64,000 bases of DNA, taken from Nephrocerus scutellatus. Lineage: Eukaryota; Arthropoda; Insecta; Diptera; Pipunculidae. Positions 21,402 through 32,484 of the stretch are shown piece by piece. The stretch lies in contig OX352763.1 in the NCBI GenBank assembly GCA_947095585.1, positions 26,151,462 to 26,215,461 of the forward strand. Reading direction: 5' to 3'. Below the pieces are notes generated by a model that searched no databases, was not told where the DNA came from, and saw only the letters and a list, made by a program, of their open reading frames with translations. Within the stretch, counting starts at the first letter, position 1. Each line of letters begins with the position of its first letter. The position numbers were made by a program, and so were the translations under genes.

Positions 21402-23224
21402 CTAGGCCAATAGTGGTGTGGATGCCACTTCTGATACGATCACTAACATAATCCTCGAGGGTATGAGACAATTTATGCCTTCCAGGACAAAGTGTATCAA
21501 ACCGAAGGAAAATGCTTGGTATGATTTAAGCTGTAAAAAGGCTACTAAGAATCGTAAAACCGAACCAAATTTAGACGATTCAGAAATGATTGCAATGCCT
21601 ACCATAAACGCGCCAAATTCGACTATGACCAAAAACTGAGACAAAAAATACTTTAATGTCCCAAAGGAAGTAAAAATGTAAAATACTGCCTCGTCTTTAA
21701 TTCCAACGCTCATTCACAATGACATTCCAACTGTCAGCTCTATAGACAAGGCCAATCTGCTTGCTACACATTTCGCAGCTAGCTCTACGCTGCCAGATAG
21801 CGCGTTGTCGCCGCCTGTAGTTGCAAGAGTGTAATCCTTTATGGGACAGATTTACTTTCGTACTCGTCAAGTAGCTAGAGTATTAAATGATCTCAACATT
21901 CATAAATCTGCTGGAATAAATCTCCAAGGAATTGGAAAACAGCCTTTACCCAGCCTGTTCCTAAAAAAGGCGAAATGTCCTCTCTTTCCTCGTACCGACC
22001 CATAGCGCTAACATCGATACTTTCTAAGGTTATGGAAACGCTAATCAATCGTAAGCTTATGCAATACCTTGAACAGCGTGAAATCCTTAGTAACCAGCAC
22101 TACGGGTTTCGTATGCAACGTTCTACAGGTGACCTAATGGCATATCTCATTGAAAAGTGGAACCAGTCTAATCACAAATTTGGTGAATGCAAAGTTGTTA
22201 CACTCGACATTTCCAAGCCATTTGACAGAGTCTGGCATCAAGCTCTTTCGTCAAAAATGAATGCTAATGGAACTGATAAGGCCCTGCCTGATTGGACTGG
22301 TAACTACCTTTTTGACCGTTCAATTCAGGTCGTATTGGACGGTTTCAAATCCAATATTGACCGCATAAACGCCGTTGTTCCACAAGGCTCTGTTTTGTGT
22401 CCGACACTTTTTCCAATTTCATTAATGATATCCTGTTTGCTACTTTTAATCCAATCCATTCTTTCACTGACAACAGCACTATTAGCGTTTCAAATGATTT
22501 CACGCTTTCTGCAAGCCATTCTTTTGGAACTTGAACTACAACGTATGTTAAGCACGTTAAATTCTAGCCTTGACAGCATAACAAGGTGGGGACTACATAA
22601 TAGAGTTGAATTTAACGCTTCTAAAACCCAATGCTGTCTTCTTTTGTCTAAGCGTAATTTAAAACCTCCAACATTTACCCATGAATGGATCTTACTTTAA
22701 AGAAACTAAAGAACTCTCAATTCTCGGTATGTGCGTCAACAGCCAGCTTCGTTGGAACGACCACATATTTGCCATCGCTAAGAATACTGTAAAATGTTTA
22801 GGTTTCCTAAAACGGTACAAGATGTACTTCACTCCCTCAGATTTGGCTGCTACATATTTACAAGGCATATATTCGGCCTAAACTTGAATACAATTGTATT
22901 GTCTGGGCAAGTGCCCCCAAGAACATGAATACAGAACCGTGCGTTAAAACTTATTGGTGACGTAAATATCGCGAAAACAATCGAATCGCTTGAACATCGT
23001 AGGAATGTTTCCTGCTTGTCACTGTATTATCGCTTTTTCTACAAGCGATGTTGAAAATAAATTTCGAGATGAATCCCGCCCATTCTCAAACCCATCCGTA
23101 ATACTCGCGCCTTAACTCGAGCCCGCACGTACTAACCAATTCAGAAGTTAATTTTTAAGCCGCACACTAAATATGTGGAATGAATTGCCCGACTCTGTGT
23201 TTGAGCGTGTGTACTGTTCAATTT
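21402..23224 (+). mobile_element. Jockey-like LINE, longest copy of the family
   Basis: The stretch between endonuclease and reverse transcriptase contains SDTITNIILEGMRQFMPSR (about 21430-21480). Fingers and palm follow: QHYGFRMQRSTGDLMAYLIE, VVTLDISKPFDRVWHQAL (first catalytic Asp kept) and VVPQGSVLCPTLFP. The next box reads HSFTDNST near 22453. The C-terminal region has ELSILGMCVNSQLRWNDHIF and ends with WNELPDSVFE at about 23175-23205. It is broken by frameshifts near 22420 and 22680, and it lacks both the endonuclease and the 3' UTR. It is flanked by a 26-nt near-identical direct repeat of family D sequence. Confidence 0.85.
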
Positions 23225-23640
23225 AACAAATTGTCTCCTTTTCACTACTAAGTCTCAAGTAAGGTGGAGCAGTCTGACCAACTGCGTCATATCAAGAATG
23301 GTTTGGTTATCCTACAACAAAATGAACACCACCGAGTTGATATCAAGAACCCAGAAGGATATTGCAATAGTTGTGGGTATCAGCGCGCGTTACTGGCCAT
23401 TGGGAAGGCTGCTAAGCTAGGCATAACGCACAACAACTTCTGCAAAAGTTGTAGGAATGCAAAAGAGAAAGAAACCCTTATTCAGTTTCTCTGGATCATC
23501 TAAATGATCTGGTATTTGAATCCTACAGGCTGGACTTAAGCCATTCAAATATCCATTTGGTTAGGTCTCTCGAGCTTAGGAGTACTCTAGCGATTATTAA
23601 GGACCTCGCAAGTACCTATCGCACATAAAACTTCCAAAGT
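23225..23640 (+). mobile_element. LINE family D, right part (C-terminal and 3' UTR)
   Basis: 'aggtggagcagtctgaccaa', 'caccgagttg-tatc' and 'ggaaggctgctaagctaggc' encode the tail after RNase H, with a Cys/His cluster near 23440-23500 (NNFCKSC...IQFLW). The 3' UTR carries 'aggacctcgcaagta', shared with 35998 and 63561. It continues the sequence of 21305-21401. Confidence 0.7.
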
Positions 23641-24470
23641 AAGTGGCTGGCTATAGGAAAAAATATTTTTAAAGAAAGTCTTGAGGTTGTTGATGTTAAT
23701 GAGTTGCGTACTGCGGTAGTTTTGTAATTTCTTCCTGTTAGCAGTCGACTAATTTACTACCAAACATAATATTATGACGTAAATTGACTTATGCTCTGTT
23801 TCATTTTAATTTTACTGAAAAGACATACGATCGAAATTCAAAAAATAGTAAAACCTGAAAAAAATTCTTAATTTCGTAGAGCATTTTGTTAGAAATTCGT
23901 GCAGAACGTCTGATATTTGGTGTTGCTTTTAATTAGAACAACGCTCTAAAATAATTATTCTCGTATAAACGTCCAATAAATTATGTATTTAACGTATATT
24001 TGGCTTAAAAAAAATACAAATACTCGTGTACAACTCATAAAACCATACTCGCTGATGACTGGCACAAGCCATCACATTATATATCCACTGACATATGACA
24101 TTTATGTAATTAAAAAAATGAACAAACTCCTACGGGAAAAGAAATTCCACCTGCTGTCTGTCACAAGCTCAAATGGGCATTTATCGTTCGACTAATGACG
24201 ACAAGTCAGACATAAATTTTGATTGCTCGACATTAAGCAGTGTGGGACTGGGATGCACAATGGAAGGTGGAATTATGAGGAAGAAAAGGAAGTAGCAGAA
24301 CACGAAAGAACCACAGGAGGACGCACAATTAAATAATGATTGGATGCGCGTTGTCATTTTTCTAAAACACTCCCAGATGAGAAAAACATAAAATAATTTT
24401 CATGGCATTTACTAGGATTTTCAGTCATACAGACATTCATCTGCTGCAAGTCATCTTGGCGCTAAACACG
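23641..24470. other. Intergenic DNA, nothing recognised
   Basis: AT-rich, with no supported exon or element. Confidence 0.4.
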
Positions 24471-25000
24471 CCATGAACAGAACACGCTTCTCCTACGCTC
24501 GCTCCCTCCGAACAAAACACCAGCAGCAACAGCCCACAAAATCAGTGCAAAAGCCGCCTGATATCATCACATATCAGTCAGTCGCAGACATCATCATTGT
24601 CGTCTCGTTGTCGTCTCCTCATCGTCTGAAGACAGAACATCCTTCCATCGTTGGGTCGGTCGTCTTCAGCGTCATCATGATCATCAACGCTTCTGGAACA
24701 TGACGAAAAATAATTACTCGTGACAGAAGCAAGGACGGAACGATTTCTTTTAAAATTTATTGTCGTCCGTGATCATATTTGTATGTGTGATCGACACGAC
24801 GACTAGTGTGGCGGTTCGGCCTGGCCGCCTTCTCGATGCAGATAGCAAGACCAAAAACACAACACATTATCATGAGATTTGCAGTCAGTCAGTGCGATGC
24901 GACAAGGCAGCTTTGTGGTCGCTGATGGTAAACTGAGCAATGAGTTGTGACACAAGTCGAAATTCTTACAAATTAACAAGCGATTCCATCGAACAGAAAC
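24471..25000. promoter_or_regulatory. GC-richer unique block, possible regulatory DNA
   Basis: It is clearly less AT-rich than its surroundings and matches no element family in the window. It has CAG/CAA-type runs (about 24522), many TCATC words, and 'gcagtcagtcagtgcgatg' near 24880-24900, which contains initiator-like TCAGT. No coding exon can be supported. A role is only a guess. Confidence 0.2.
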
Positions 25001-26499
25001 GGTTTTTTAATTTGGGCAACTAAAGTCGATCTTGTGTATCGCTCCGTCGCGAGTAGCCTCCGTAACACCGTACCGTACCTATCATCTAAGATCCGATCTC
25101 ACTCGTATCTGATAAAGTACATCTGCTTTTCTAAAAATATTCAAGATAGGCAATGCATTCATTTCGAAGAACTGACTGCTGGGATTTGTAAGGACTGTCT
25201 GCTTTCTTACTCGTATCACCGATGAACATCATACATATATACCGCGTGCGTTACGTTCCCTATAAAGCCCCAACATGTCAGCCGAAGACGTGCTTTTCTT
25301 GCGTAGTCTGTCGACTAAAATTAGATTTTCTTGTGCCGCCTGATCCTAAGCCACCCCGGGTCCGGGTGCCAATGTGTTGCACGCCTAGAAAAAATAATTC
25401 TCTCAATGCAAACAATTCAAGTCGCGCAATGAAAACAAATTAATTTTGTCGAACGACGTGTGGCGGTGGCAGGTTCGAAGATTCGTTCCTTTTCGCCTCC
25501 CCCTAATTGCATCTTTGTGTTTGCATATTCATTGCTTGTGCTGGCGGTTGAACGAACGTTCGGTTGGTTGTTGATGCCGCCTATTTTACTGAATATGTGT
25601 ACCCTATTTGATGAGATACTCATTGCCACTGGTCCCCATTGTAAGTATCACAGTCGTCCAATTGTCAACGAAATTAGACGTGAACATAAATTTGGAGCAT
25701 GTATTGGAATTCATGAAATTTAAAGATGCGTGCTTCAAGTGCAATCGCCTCTACTCGTATATTATGAATGTTGTAGTACCGACCCATAAATTCGTGCGTT
25801 GCTTCATCATCCTGCATGTAGTGTACGAGCATATTATAAATCTGGTAATACAAGAACAATTAAAATCGAATTATTTAAGAAACAATGATGGGTACATTTG
25901 CATTTAAGTGGAGTTACACGCGTATGCTATTGAAAAATAAAAAAAAGAAAGGGGAGTTAAAGTGTCATACATACGAGTCACCAAAAACCAAGACTCTTGT
26001 AATGTGCACTCCTAAGAAAAATCCGGGATATCTTTTAATAGAAGTTTGTTTAGTGTCTCTTATGTAAGGGTAAGGATTGCATGGCAAAGAAGAACATTAA
26101 TATTTATTTTGGTATGAACGTACTTGACTGTCGGTTAATCATCGCTCAAGAAAATGAACGCATACTATTATCATAGAGGTCAAACTTTGAATGGAAAAAT
26201 TGCATCGAAAATAAGAACAATAAGATAAAGACAAAAAAAAGTTGTACCTTATAAAGATTGCGATTCAAAAACGGTTCGTAAACGATGCCAAATCTTCATC
26301 AGCATTGGTTTTGAATCGTGGTCATCGAATTGGTGGTTATCAGCGATGTACTTCGTGTAGCATTGACGGAAAAAGGTATCAATGGAATTAGATATACTAT
26401 CGCAAGTTACCTTTAACACCTTGACTACGCTTACTTCGTTTGCCTACTTTTACACATGTAATGGATCTTTATCTAATAACCGAAAATATAGAAGCTAAG
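25001..26499. other. Intergenic DNA, nothing recognised
   Basis: Several frames of 60-100 codons overlap on both strands (25034-25907). None resembles a known family or has coherent splice signals. I see nothing else. Confidence 0.35.
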
Positions 26500-26670
26500 G
26501 TCAACAAAGTGGGGTAACACAAACACAGCCAAAATAAAAGCTCTGAGTACTTCTAACACCAGCACTCAGCTCAAAATTGCTGGACAGGCTGTCGGGAAAG
26601 TTGACAACTTTCTATACTTAGGAAGTGTGGTTTCAACTGAACGCGGTGGCACGGAACTACAACGTCACTC
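26500..26670 (+). mobile_element. LINE C-terminal fragment (family E)
   Basis: A frame reads NTAKIKALSTSNTSTQLKI followed by KVDNFLYLGSVVSTERGGTE. The FxYLGS...VS phrase is typical of the region after the reverse transcriptase palm in LINEs. It is cut off by the mariner remnant that follows. Confidence 0.7.
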
Positions 26671-26679
26671 AATAAGTCT

Positions 26680-27055
26680 CCGGTCTAACTAAGAATTTTT
26701 TTTAAGAAATTCGACTTTATTCATCAACTCACTCTGCGATACATTCATTTCAACGCTCCTCTAAGTTTTTTTTTGTAGGACGATTTGTTTTTGCTCTCAA
26801 AATATGCCTCAGTTTCGGCGATTTCTTCTTAATTTGAGTCAAATTTCTTTCGCTGGAGCATCTTCTTGATGTCTGCAAAAAACCAGTTGTCGCTGGGGGC
26901 CAGATCTGACGAGTAGGTAGGTGAAGAAGCAATTCGAAAGGTAATTCATTCAATTTAATCACCGTTTTCATCGACTTGTGACACGGGGCATTGTCTTGGT
27001 GGAACAGCAATTTTTTTCTTTTGCATATGAGGCCGTTTTTCTCCAATAATCACCA
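26680..27055 (-). mobile_element. Mariner transposase, C-terminal remnant
   Basis: On the minus strand it reads KKLLFHQDNAPCHKSMKT at about 26965-27015. HQDNAPCHKS holds the third catalytic Asp of the mariner D,D34D triad. A frameshift follows in the 'PYSPDLAPSD' region, here PTRQIWPPAT. The end (ILRAKTNRPTKKNLEER) matches mariner C-termini. The two earlier catalytic residues and most of the gene are missing. It differs from the mariner at 48910 and probably belongs to another subfamily. Confidence 0.8.
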
Positions 27056-27760
27056 ATAATCATCATCATCATCATATTTTTGATTTTGAGCCGATGTCAT
27101 ACAGTTTTGCATCCCTAAACTCTGGGCGTCCTGGTGTACGCCATCATTCCACTGTAGGCTTGGCCAGCCTCGATGTCGTCTTCCATAAATCCTACCGCAA
27201 GGGACTTTCCGAACAGGATCCTCTACGCTCATGCGATAAGGAATCCTGCCCACCGGAGCCTACCGAGTTTAATTCTCCTCACGATGTCAACATCGCAATA
27301 ACGCTCGTAGATCTCATCATTATATAGTTAAAAACCTCTGGAATCGTCCTTCCTCACATAATAACAATACTGGCGCAACAGACCATGCGGTCCAAGGCCT
27401 GGCTTCTCGCAACCATTTGTGTTGAGCATGCATATTTTTGCACACAAATGGAGGGACCTACAATTTAATTCCGGATCCGAACGGCGAATTGAGAAGCTTT
27501 CCGTGACAAGTTATTACTCTCGGACGTTTGTCAAACTTACGCGATAGGTGGGACACCATGAAAAATACTTTGGTGGTACTGGGATTCGAACCACGAACCC
27601 CCTGCACAGGAGTCCATGCTCCTATCAACTGAGCCATGGCGCCCACCCTTCCCCACATACGTGACCAACAATTATCCGTAAGACTTTTCTCTCGAACGTG
27701 GCTAAGAGGTCAGAATGCTTTTTGCTAAGCACCCAAGTCTCGGATCCATATGTAAGTACT
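27056..27760 (-). mobile_element. RTE-type LINE 3' end, interrupted by a SINE
   Basis: The (TGA)n tail at 27058-27077 is followed on the minus strand by the last ORF part (PVRKVPCGRIYGRRHRGWPS) up to 27360. After the SINE, RTE sequence resumes at 27648 with 'cacatacgtgacc' and 'aagacttttctctcgaac', the FERKVLR region. Removal of the SINE and one duplication restores the order seen in the other copies. Confidence 0.8.
27361..27647 (-). mobile_element. tRNA-derived SINE, complete copy with target-site duplication
   Basis: On the minus strand it starts 'gggtgggcgcc', has box A TGGCTCAGTTGATAG (27622-27636) and box B GGTTCGAATCC (27582-27592), then a body of about 200 nt. It ends '...gttgcgccagtattgtta'. 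It is flanked by 'cttcctcacata' (27349-27360) and 'cttccccacata' (27648-27659), 11 of 12 identical, the target-site duplication. The host sequence is an RTE LINE, so this SINE is younger than that RTE copy. The length is about 287 bp. Confidence 0.85.
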
Positions 27761-27784
27761 GGTATGACCATTGTTTTATATACT

Positions 27785-28130
27785 ATACTTCTTCAGATCT
27801 GGTTACTATTTACAAGGCATATATTCGCCCTAAACTTGAATACAATTGTATTGCGTGGGCAGATGCCTCTAAGACAACATTACATCTACTAGTCACAATT
27901 CAGAACCGCGCGATAAATATTATTGGTGACGTAAATATCGCGAAAACAATCCAACCGCTTGAACATCGTAGAAATGTTTTCTGCTTGTCACTGTTTTATC
28001 GGTTTTTTCACAAGCGGTGTACAAAAGTAATATCGAGATGCATCCCGCCCATCCTTCAACCTTACCCCGCAATACCCGTTTTTCCTACACCCACGGGCTT
28101 CGAAAATTGAACTTTGGCTGTGCGTACTAC
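27785..28130 (+). mobile_element. Jockey-like LINE, C-terminal fragment
   Basis: The frame SDLVTIYKAYIRPKLEYNCI and onward matches the same family at 14745-14800 and 22850. It continues with TIQNRAINIIGDVNIAKTIQ, LEHRRNVFCLSLFYRFFHKR and SRCIPPILQPYPA, the usual jockey-type C-terminus. It starts right after the RTE fragment and ends near 28130. Confidence 0.8.
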
Positions 28131-28593
28131 CGAAAATTAAATTATACATAGTGCTGCTGATAGTTTCTTCGTAATTTGAGCTTTCCAACAGATGTTTAAT
28201 CGTCCGCTGCAGGATTAACGTATTGAATTAATTGATGATGCATAGTCTGTCATTCGATCAACATGATATAACATACCCAGACCATGAAGGTTTGACTGTT
28301 CCCTTGTAAACGATAAAAAAACCAAATTTTTCATTTCAATTCTCCAATAACTAAAAGTATACTGAATTTCACTATAAAGGCTGAAATATAAAAATACTTG
28401 CAAAGCACTGCAACCCAACAACAAAACAACCCCATCGAAAGGCAAGCAGGGCTGCTCAAAGCGCACAGCACACAAAGAACACAGTCATTATAGTATGAAA
28501 TGATCTGATGCCGCTAATGGAAAAAAATTTGTATGGGAGACCTCCGACCCCGTGACCCGATCACTTTCAAATTTTTATAGAAAGTATATCTGA
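28131..28593. other. Intergenic DNA, nothing recognised
   Basis: No supported gene. The 28540-28593 part, with 'tgacccgatcactttcaa' before the tetranucleotide run, looks like the edge of an unidentified element. Confidence 0.35.

Positions 28594-28632
<39 letters not shown>
28594..28632. repeat. (CCAG)n tetranucleotide microsatellite
   Basis: Nearly ten uninterrupted CCAG units follow 'tatatctga' and precede 'cacgggcacgcg'. The context, 'caaatttttatagaaagtat', is typical of arthropod non-autonomous elements with internal tetranucleotide runs. Confidence 0.9.
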
Positions 28633-30717
28633 CGGGCACGCGAAGTTAATATAGACAATTTAATAAAGAGACACATGTATATATCCTCGCTTGAGAAAAA
28701 ATATCATTACCAGTTGTAGAGCCAAATGCTAAGGTAGTTGACATCCACTAAGAGTGCTCTTTGTTTCGTTGATCAAAGTACTTTGAGCAATCAGTAACTA
28801 GTTTTGAAGCCTATAAAAACATAAAAGCTTATAAGCCTAGAACAACCCCAATTTTCGATTCAAAAAAACGCCTCCTGCTGATGCGGCTATTCACATGACT
28901 TTGCTCAAATTAAGTACTAAAGCTCTCGGAATTTCGAAATTAAATTATCACGAAGCGGCCTCAATCTGTTAAGTTACTTTATAGCTTTTTTATAAATGCT
29001 AATAGATGTTGGCCACTCTCTTAAAATTCTCAGGCAATTATATCAAGTTTTTCGTATATATGATCCATATATAATAATATAAATAACTGTATATATATAT
29101 GCCCTCTTGAGCCTGAACAGAGTATCGTCATTATCAATTATTCGCATATAATGTCCCTTGGTCCGTAAGACATATTTCACTGCTTTGCCATCAAGTAACA
29201 CAAGACAGAATGAAATTATTTCATGGATAAAATTGTCATCCCATAATTTTTAGTGGGGATTAAGTCCGATTCGCAGAAATCTACAGTGCGAGTTTACATC
29301 GCGTTTCTTCTCTCCTTGATGGTGGCATTATAAAGTACGAAGAACTGGCAGACACACTGCTCCCCCCTCCCCTCAACCACAACTAATCAAAGAGGAAACA
29401 AATAGATTTCGAGGAATTCTCATCGTATACCCACTGTACTGTTATATTTCTATGTAACGATGAGGGATAATGAAAGAAGATTTATCCACACGAATTCGTT
29501 CATTTCATTCTCATTATCTATGAAATATTTTGGCGAATTTTTCCATCTTACTCGTCGTTGTCTGCGCGCTGCGCGGTGTAATTAAATTGTAATATCGTTT
29601 CGTTTTCGCTGTAAAAGGAAAGTAGCAAAGCGAATTGCGATGCATGTCCATCGTTAATGTTGTGGCTTAAGAGGAGATACACAATAAACTTTTCTTTAAT
29701 GAAATTTAATTGCGGAGTTTGAGAGTGCGCGTGGTGGTGGTGTACCAGATGAAAACCATAGCCAACGTCAGAGCGGGGGACATTAAATATAGAACAGCAA
29801 ATCACGAGGATAAATCAATTTGCTTCATCTCTTCTTTCTGTATCTCACTATCATACTTCATCCATGTCTACCGTGCGCATGCGCATGCACATCAATTTAT
29901 TGCATCTCATGATTAATTTTGCTGGTTAGCTCATTTTTTCCCCCCAATCCTTTATTGTTTAAAATTACTGAAGCTAGTCGTGACAGTGCAATTAGAGGGA
30001 AGTTTCGTACAACGCGATCATCGAAAGGTCAAAGTTTTACAAATATTGTGATTATGTCATAATCTGATAATGCTATCGATATCATCAGTACAATGGAACT
30101 TATAGACAAATACAACTGTTTTAGGAAATAATGATTTTTTTTAATCAGTCACTGCTTAGGGGGAGGATTTGCTTATTACTACATTTTTATTGCTTAAGTA
30201 TGGTACCTAATAATGCACATTTATAAGTTCATAAAAAAGAGCATGGGTGCTCGGTTTTATTGCTTTTATTGCTACATAATTAAAGAGGGCCATCGCTTGT
30301 AAGCCGTTATGCTTGCTCCACTGACTCTTCTCGTTGTCATTTAATTTCTAAAAGGTGATAAAACTTTTTAATTATATAAAGTGAATAATTTTCCATCCTT
30401 TATTTCCCATTTAGTCAAATTTTATTATGATAGGGTTAAAGGTTCAGACGAAGTCAATAGTGCTAGACCCCAGCAGTATTGGAATATTCATTAGAGGCAA
30501 CCACTTCAAACATTAAAAATTTAATTGTTAAGGTTTATTTCACATCAGCAGTTGCACTTAGATTCTTCTGTTTTACAGTAGATAACTCATGTTGGTTACG
30601 AGGTAAGCACCCTGTTTAAGCTTATGTTAGAAGTTCTCATTATCTTTTTTGTTTATATATATGCTTTTGCATTACTATGCTTTTTTTCTTCAGTTTATAG
30701 ATTTTACGGCTGCTAAT
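28633..30717. other. Long AT-rich intergenic stretch
   Basis: I see no exon or element I can name. The only notable motif is an NRF-1-like palindrome at 29874-29885, listed separately. Confidence 0.4.
29874..29885. promoter_or_regulatory. NRF-1/Ewg-type palindromic site
   Basis: TGCGCATGCGCA fits the known NRF-1 family consensus (YGCGCAYGCGCR), bound in flies by Erect wing. It is a perfect palindrome in AT-rich surroundings. There is no adjacent gene start that I can support. Confidence 0.35.
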
Positions 30718-30785
30718 GATGTCATAGTCAGAGTAGAACTTCAGAAACTCATGAGAGAATTCAGCATCTGAAATAAACTGAAATG
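30718..30785 (+). mobile_element. Small RTE-type LINE fragment
   Basis: 'gatgtcatagtcagagtaga' followed by 'catgagagaattcagcatc' and 'aaataaactga' matches the RTE copy at 45975-46038, the region after FIDFKAAYDSI. Confidence 0.7.
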
Positions 30786-31060
30786 ATATTCCAAGTAAAT
30801 GCAATCCTACGCAAAAAAAAAAATTGTGTACGCGCGTTAGAAGTTATACTTCTTTGACGTAATTGAAAGAATAAAGGGACATAGTTAATACTCTCGATGA
30901 AATCTTATAGCACGGTACGATATATAACATAGCACAATGGATTAATTCGGGCGCAGTAAAATGTCACAAGAATGCTGCATAATATATAATATAAAAATGT
31001 GTATTAGCCTATTGGATTGACTTAAATATATTCTATTAAAAAAATATATATTTAAAAAAA
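30786..31060. other. AT-rich DNA before the A/C array
   Basis: It ends in an A/T run 'aaaaatatatatttaaaaa' immediately before the array. No other feature. Confidence 0.35.
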
Positions 31061-31726
31061 CCACCAGAAGGCCCCCAAAAGGATTTCAAAAGACCTACCA
31101 AAAGACTTCCAAAACACTCCAGAAATACCTCAAAAAGACCTTAAAGAGAACCCACAAAAGACCCAAAAGGCCACACAAAAGAGTCCCAAAAACCCTCAAA
31201 AGACTCCTAAAAGACCACTCAAAGACCACCAAAAAAACCACCAAAAGACTCTAAAAAGACCAACAAAAAAATTTCAAAAGACCCCCAATAAGGACTCAAA
31301 AAACTTCAAAAAGACTACCAAAACAATCCCAAAAAATATTCCAAAAGACTACAAAACACTCTCAAAATACCCCAAAAATGCTTTAATAGTCCACCAAAAG
31401 ACCCCCAAAAGGTCCCCAAAAAAGACCTCAAAAAGACCATCAAAACACTCTCAAAGTACCACTAACCCCCCCCCCTAGACGCCCAAAACACCCTACAGAA
31501 GACCCCCAACAGATCTGCTAAAGACCCTCAAAATACCCCCAAAAAGACCCATTAAAAACTCCCAAAAGATATTCCAAAAACTACAAAACACTCTAAAAAG
31601 ACCACAAGACCACAAAAATACTTCCAAAAGTCCACCAAAAGACCCCAAAAAGACTCCAATAATTACCCTTCAGAAGACCCCCAACAGATCTTCTAAAGAC
31701 CCTCAAAAGACTTCCGAAAGACTATC
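31061..31726 (+). repeat. Strand-asymmetric A/C-rich array, CCAAAAGAC-like unit
   Basis: About 660 bp are built from degenerate words such as CCAAAAGAC, CCCCAAAAG and CTCAAAAGA, with irregular 9-12 nt spacing. The plus strand has few G and T. Higher-order repeats are visible: 'cagaagacccccaacagatc' occurs at about 31495 and 31671, and 'ttccaaaa' followed by 'actacaaaacactct' occurs at about 31340 and 31572. Short open frames do not persist, so it is noncoding. A sister array sits at 48445-48803. Confidence 0.85.
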
Positions 31727-32472
31727 CCTGTCACGTTCACAGTCTTGACCTTCTACGAGAAAGGAAAGCACAGTTTGAGTTCAGTAACACAAAATTACTT
31801 TTACACGAAGTCTAAATGTATTCCTTCGTCTCACTCGCGTTCCTATTCAATCAAATGTAATTTATGTTGAAAGGCATTTAATGGTTCGTGTACTGTTCGT
31901 TGGTTGACCAGCACTGCGTAGTGGACAGTAGAAAAATTAAATCATCATGTCGCATTTTCGTAACGCTCTCAATATTATCCTCCACCAAACGAGCCAATAG
32001 AAGTATAACTTTTTAATTAGCAGTTCTTAAAATTTTTTCATAGTCCATACTGTGCATATAAAACGTTATCGAATAATGAACAAAGTATACAGTGCATTGG
32101 AGATAGCCGCCCAATATGTCTAAGTAAAGATTTTAGTGAAAATATCGGAAAGTAAGTGGGGAGTGTAAATGAAGTATTTTGGTTTTCGTGCGTAAAATAG
32201 TATATTACATAATGAGCGAGGAAAGTGGAGCTTATCGTGCGAGTTAGAAGCACGATGAGCACTTTTCTGCGAGTAATGTACGCTATTTTTCACTAAACCG
32301 GTTATGCGCAATGCAAGATTACTCTGGGAATGTGTGTTCGCTGTGACTGTAGTTAATAACAGAAGTATTTTATATGTTAACTCACTAGTGTGTATAACGG
32401 CTACTTTCGAGGCTATGTTATAGTGTATGAAACAGACACTTTAGTCTATGGGCGTGTGGAAATTTATTAACC
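31727..32472. other. Intergenic DNA, nothing recognised
   Basis: Unique-looking sequence without a supported exon. Confidence 0.35.
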
Positions 32473-32484
32473 TATGAATTATAT

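Noticed and set aside
24522..24545. CAG/CAA run as an opa-like coding repeat
   Set aside because: It is very short and the surrounding frame has no support as an exon.
25034..25907. Cluster of 60-99-codon frames
   Set aside because: Both strands and several registers are open, without homology or coherent splice sites. I treat them as chance.
27560..27650. tRNA gene suggested by box A and box B
   Set aside because: It is followed by a 200-nt SINE body and flanked by target-site duplications. The acceptor stem does not pair, so it is the SINE head.
31061..31726. CCCCAAAA words as ciliate-type telomere repeats
   Set aside because: The words are irregular, mixed with AGAC steps and internal to the sequence, with no terminal tract. 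The rest of the window is insect-like.
31061..31726. CRISPR-like array
   Set aside because: Units are 9-12 nt and degenerate without spacers, and the DNA is eukaryotic.
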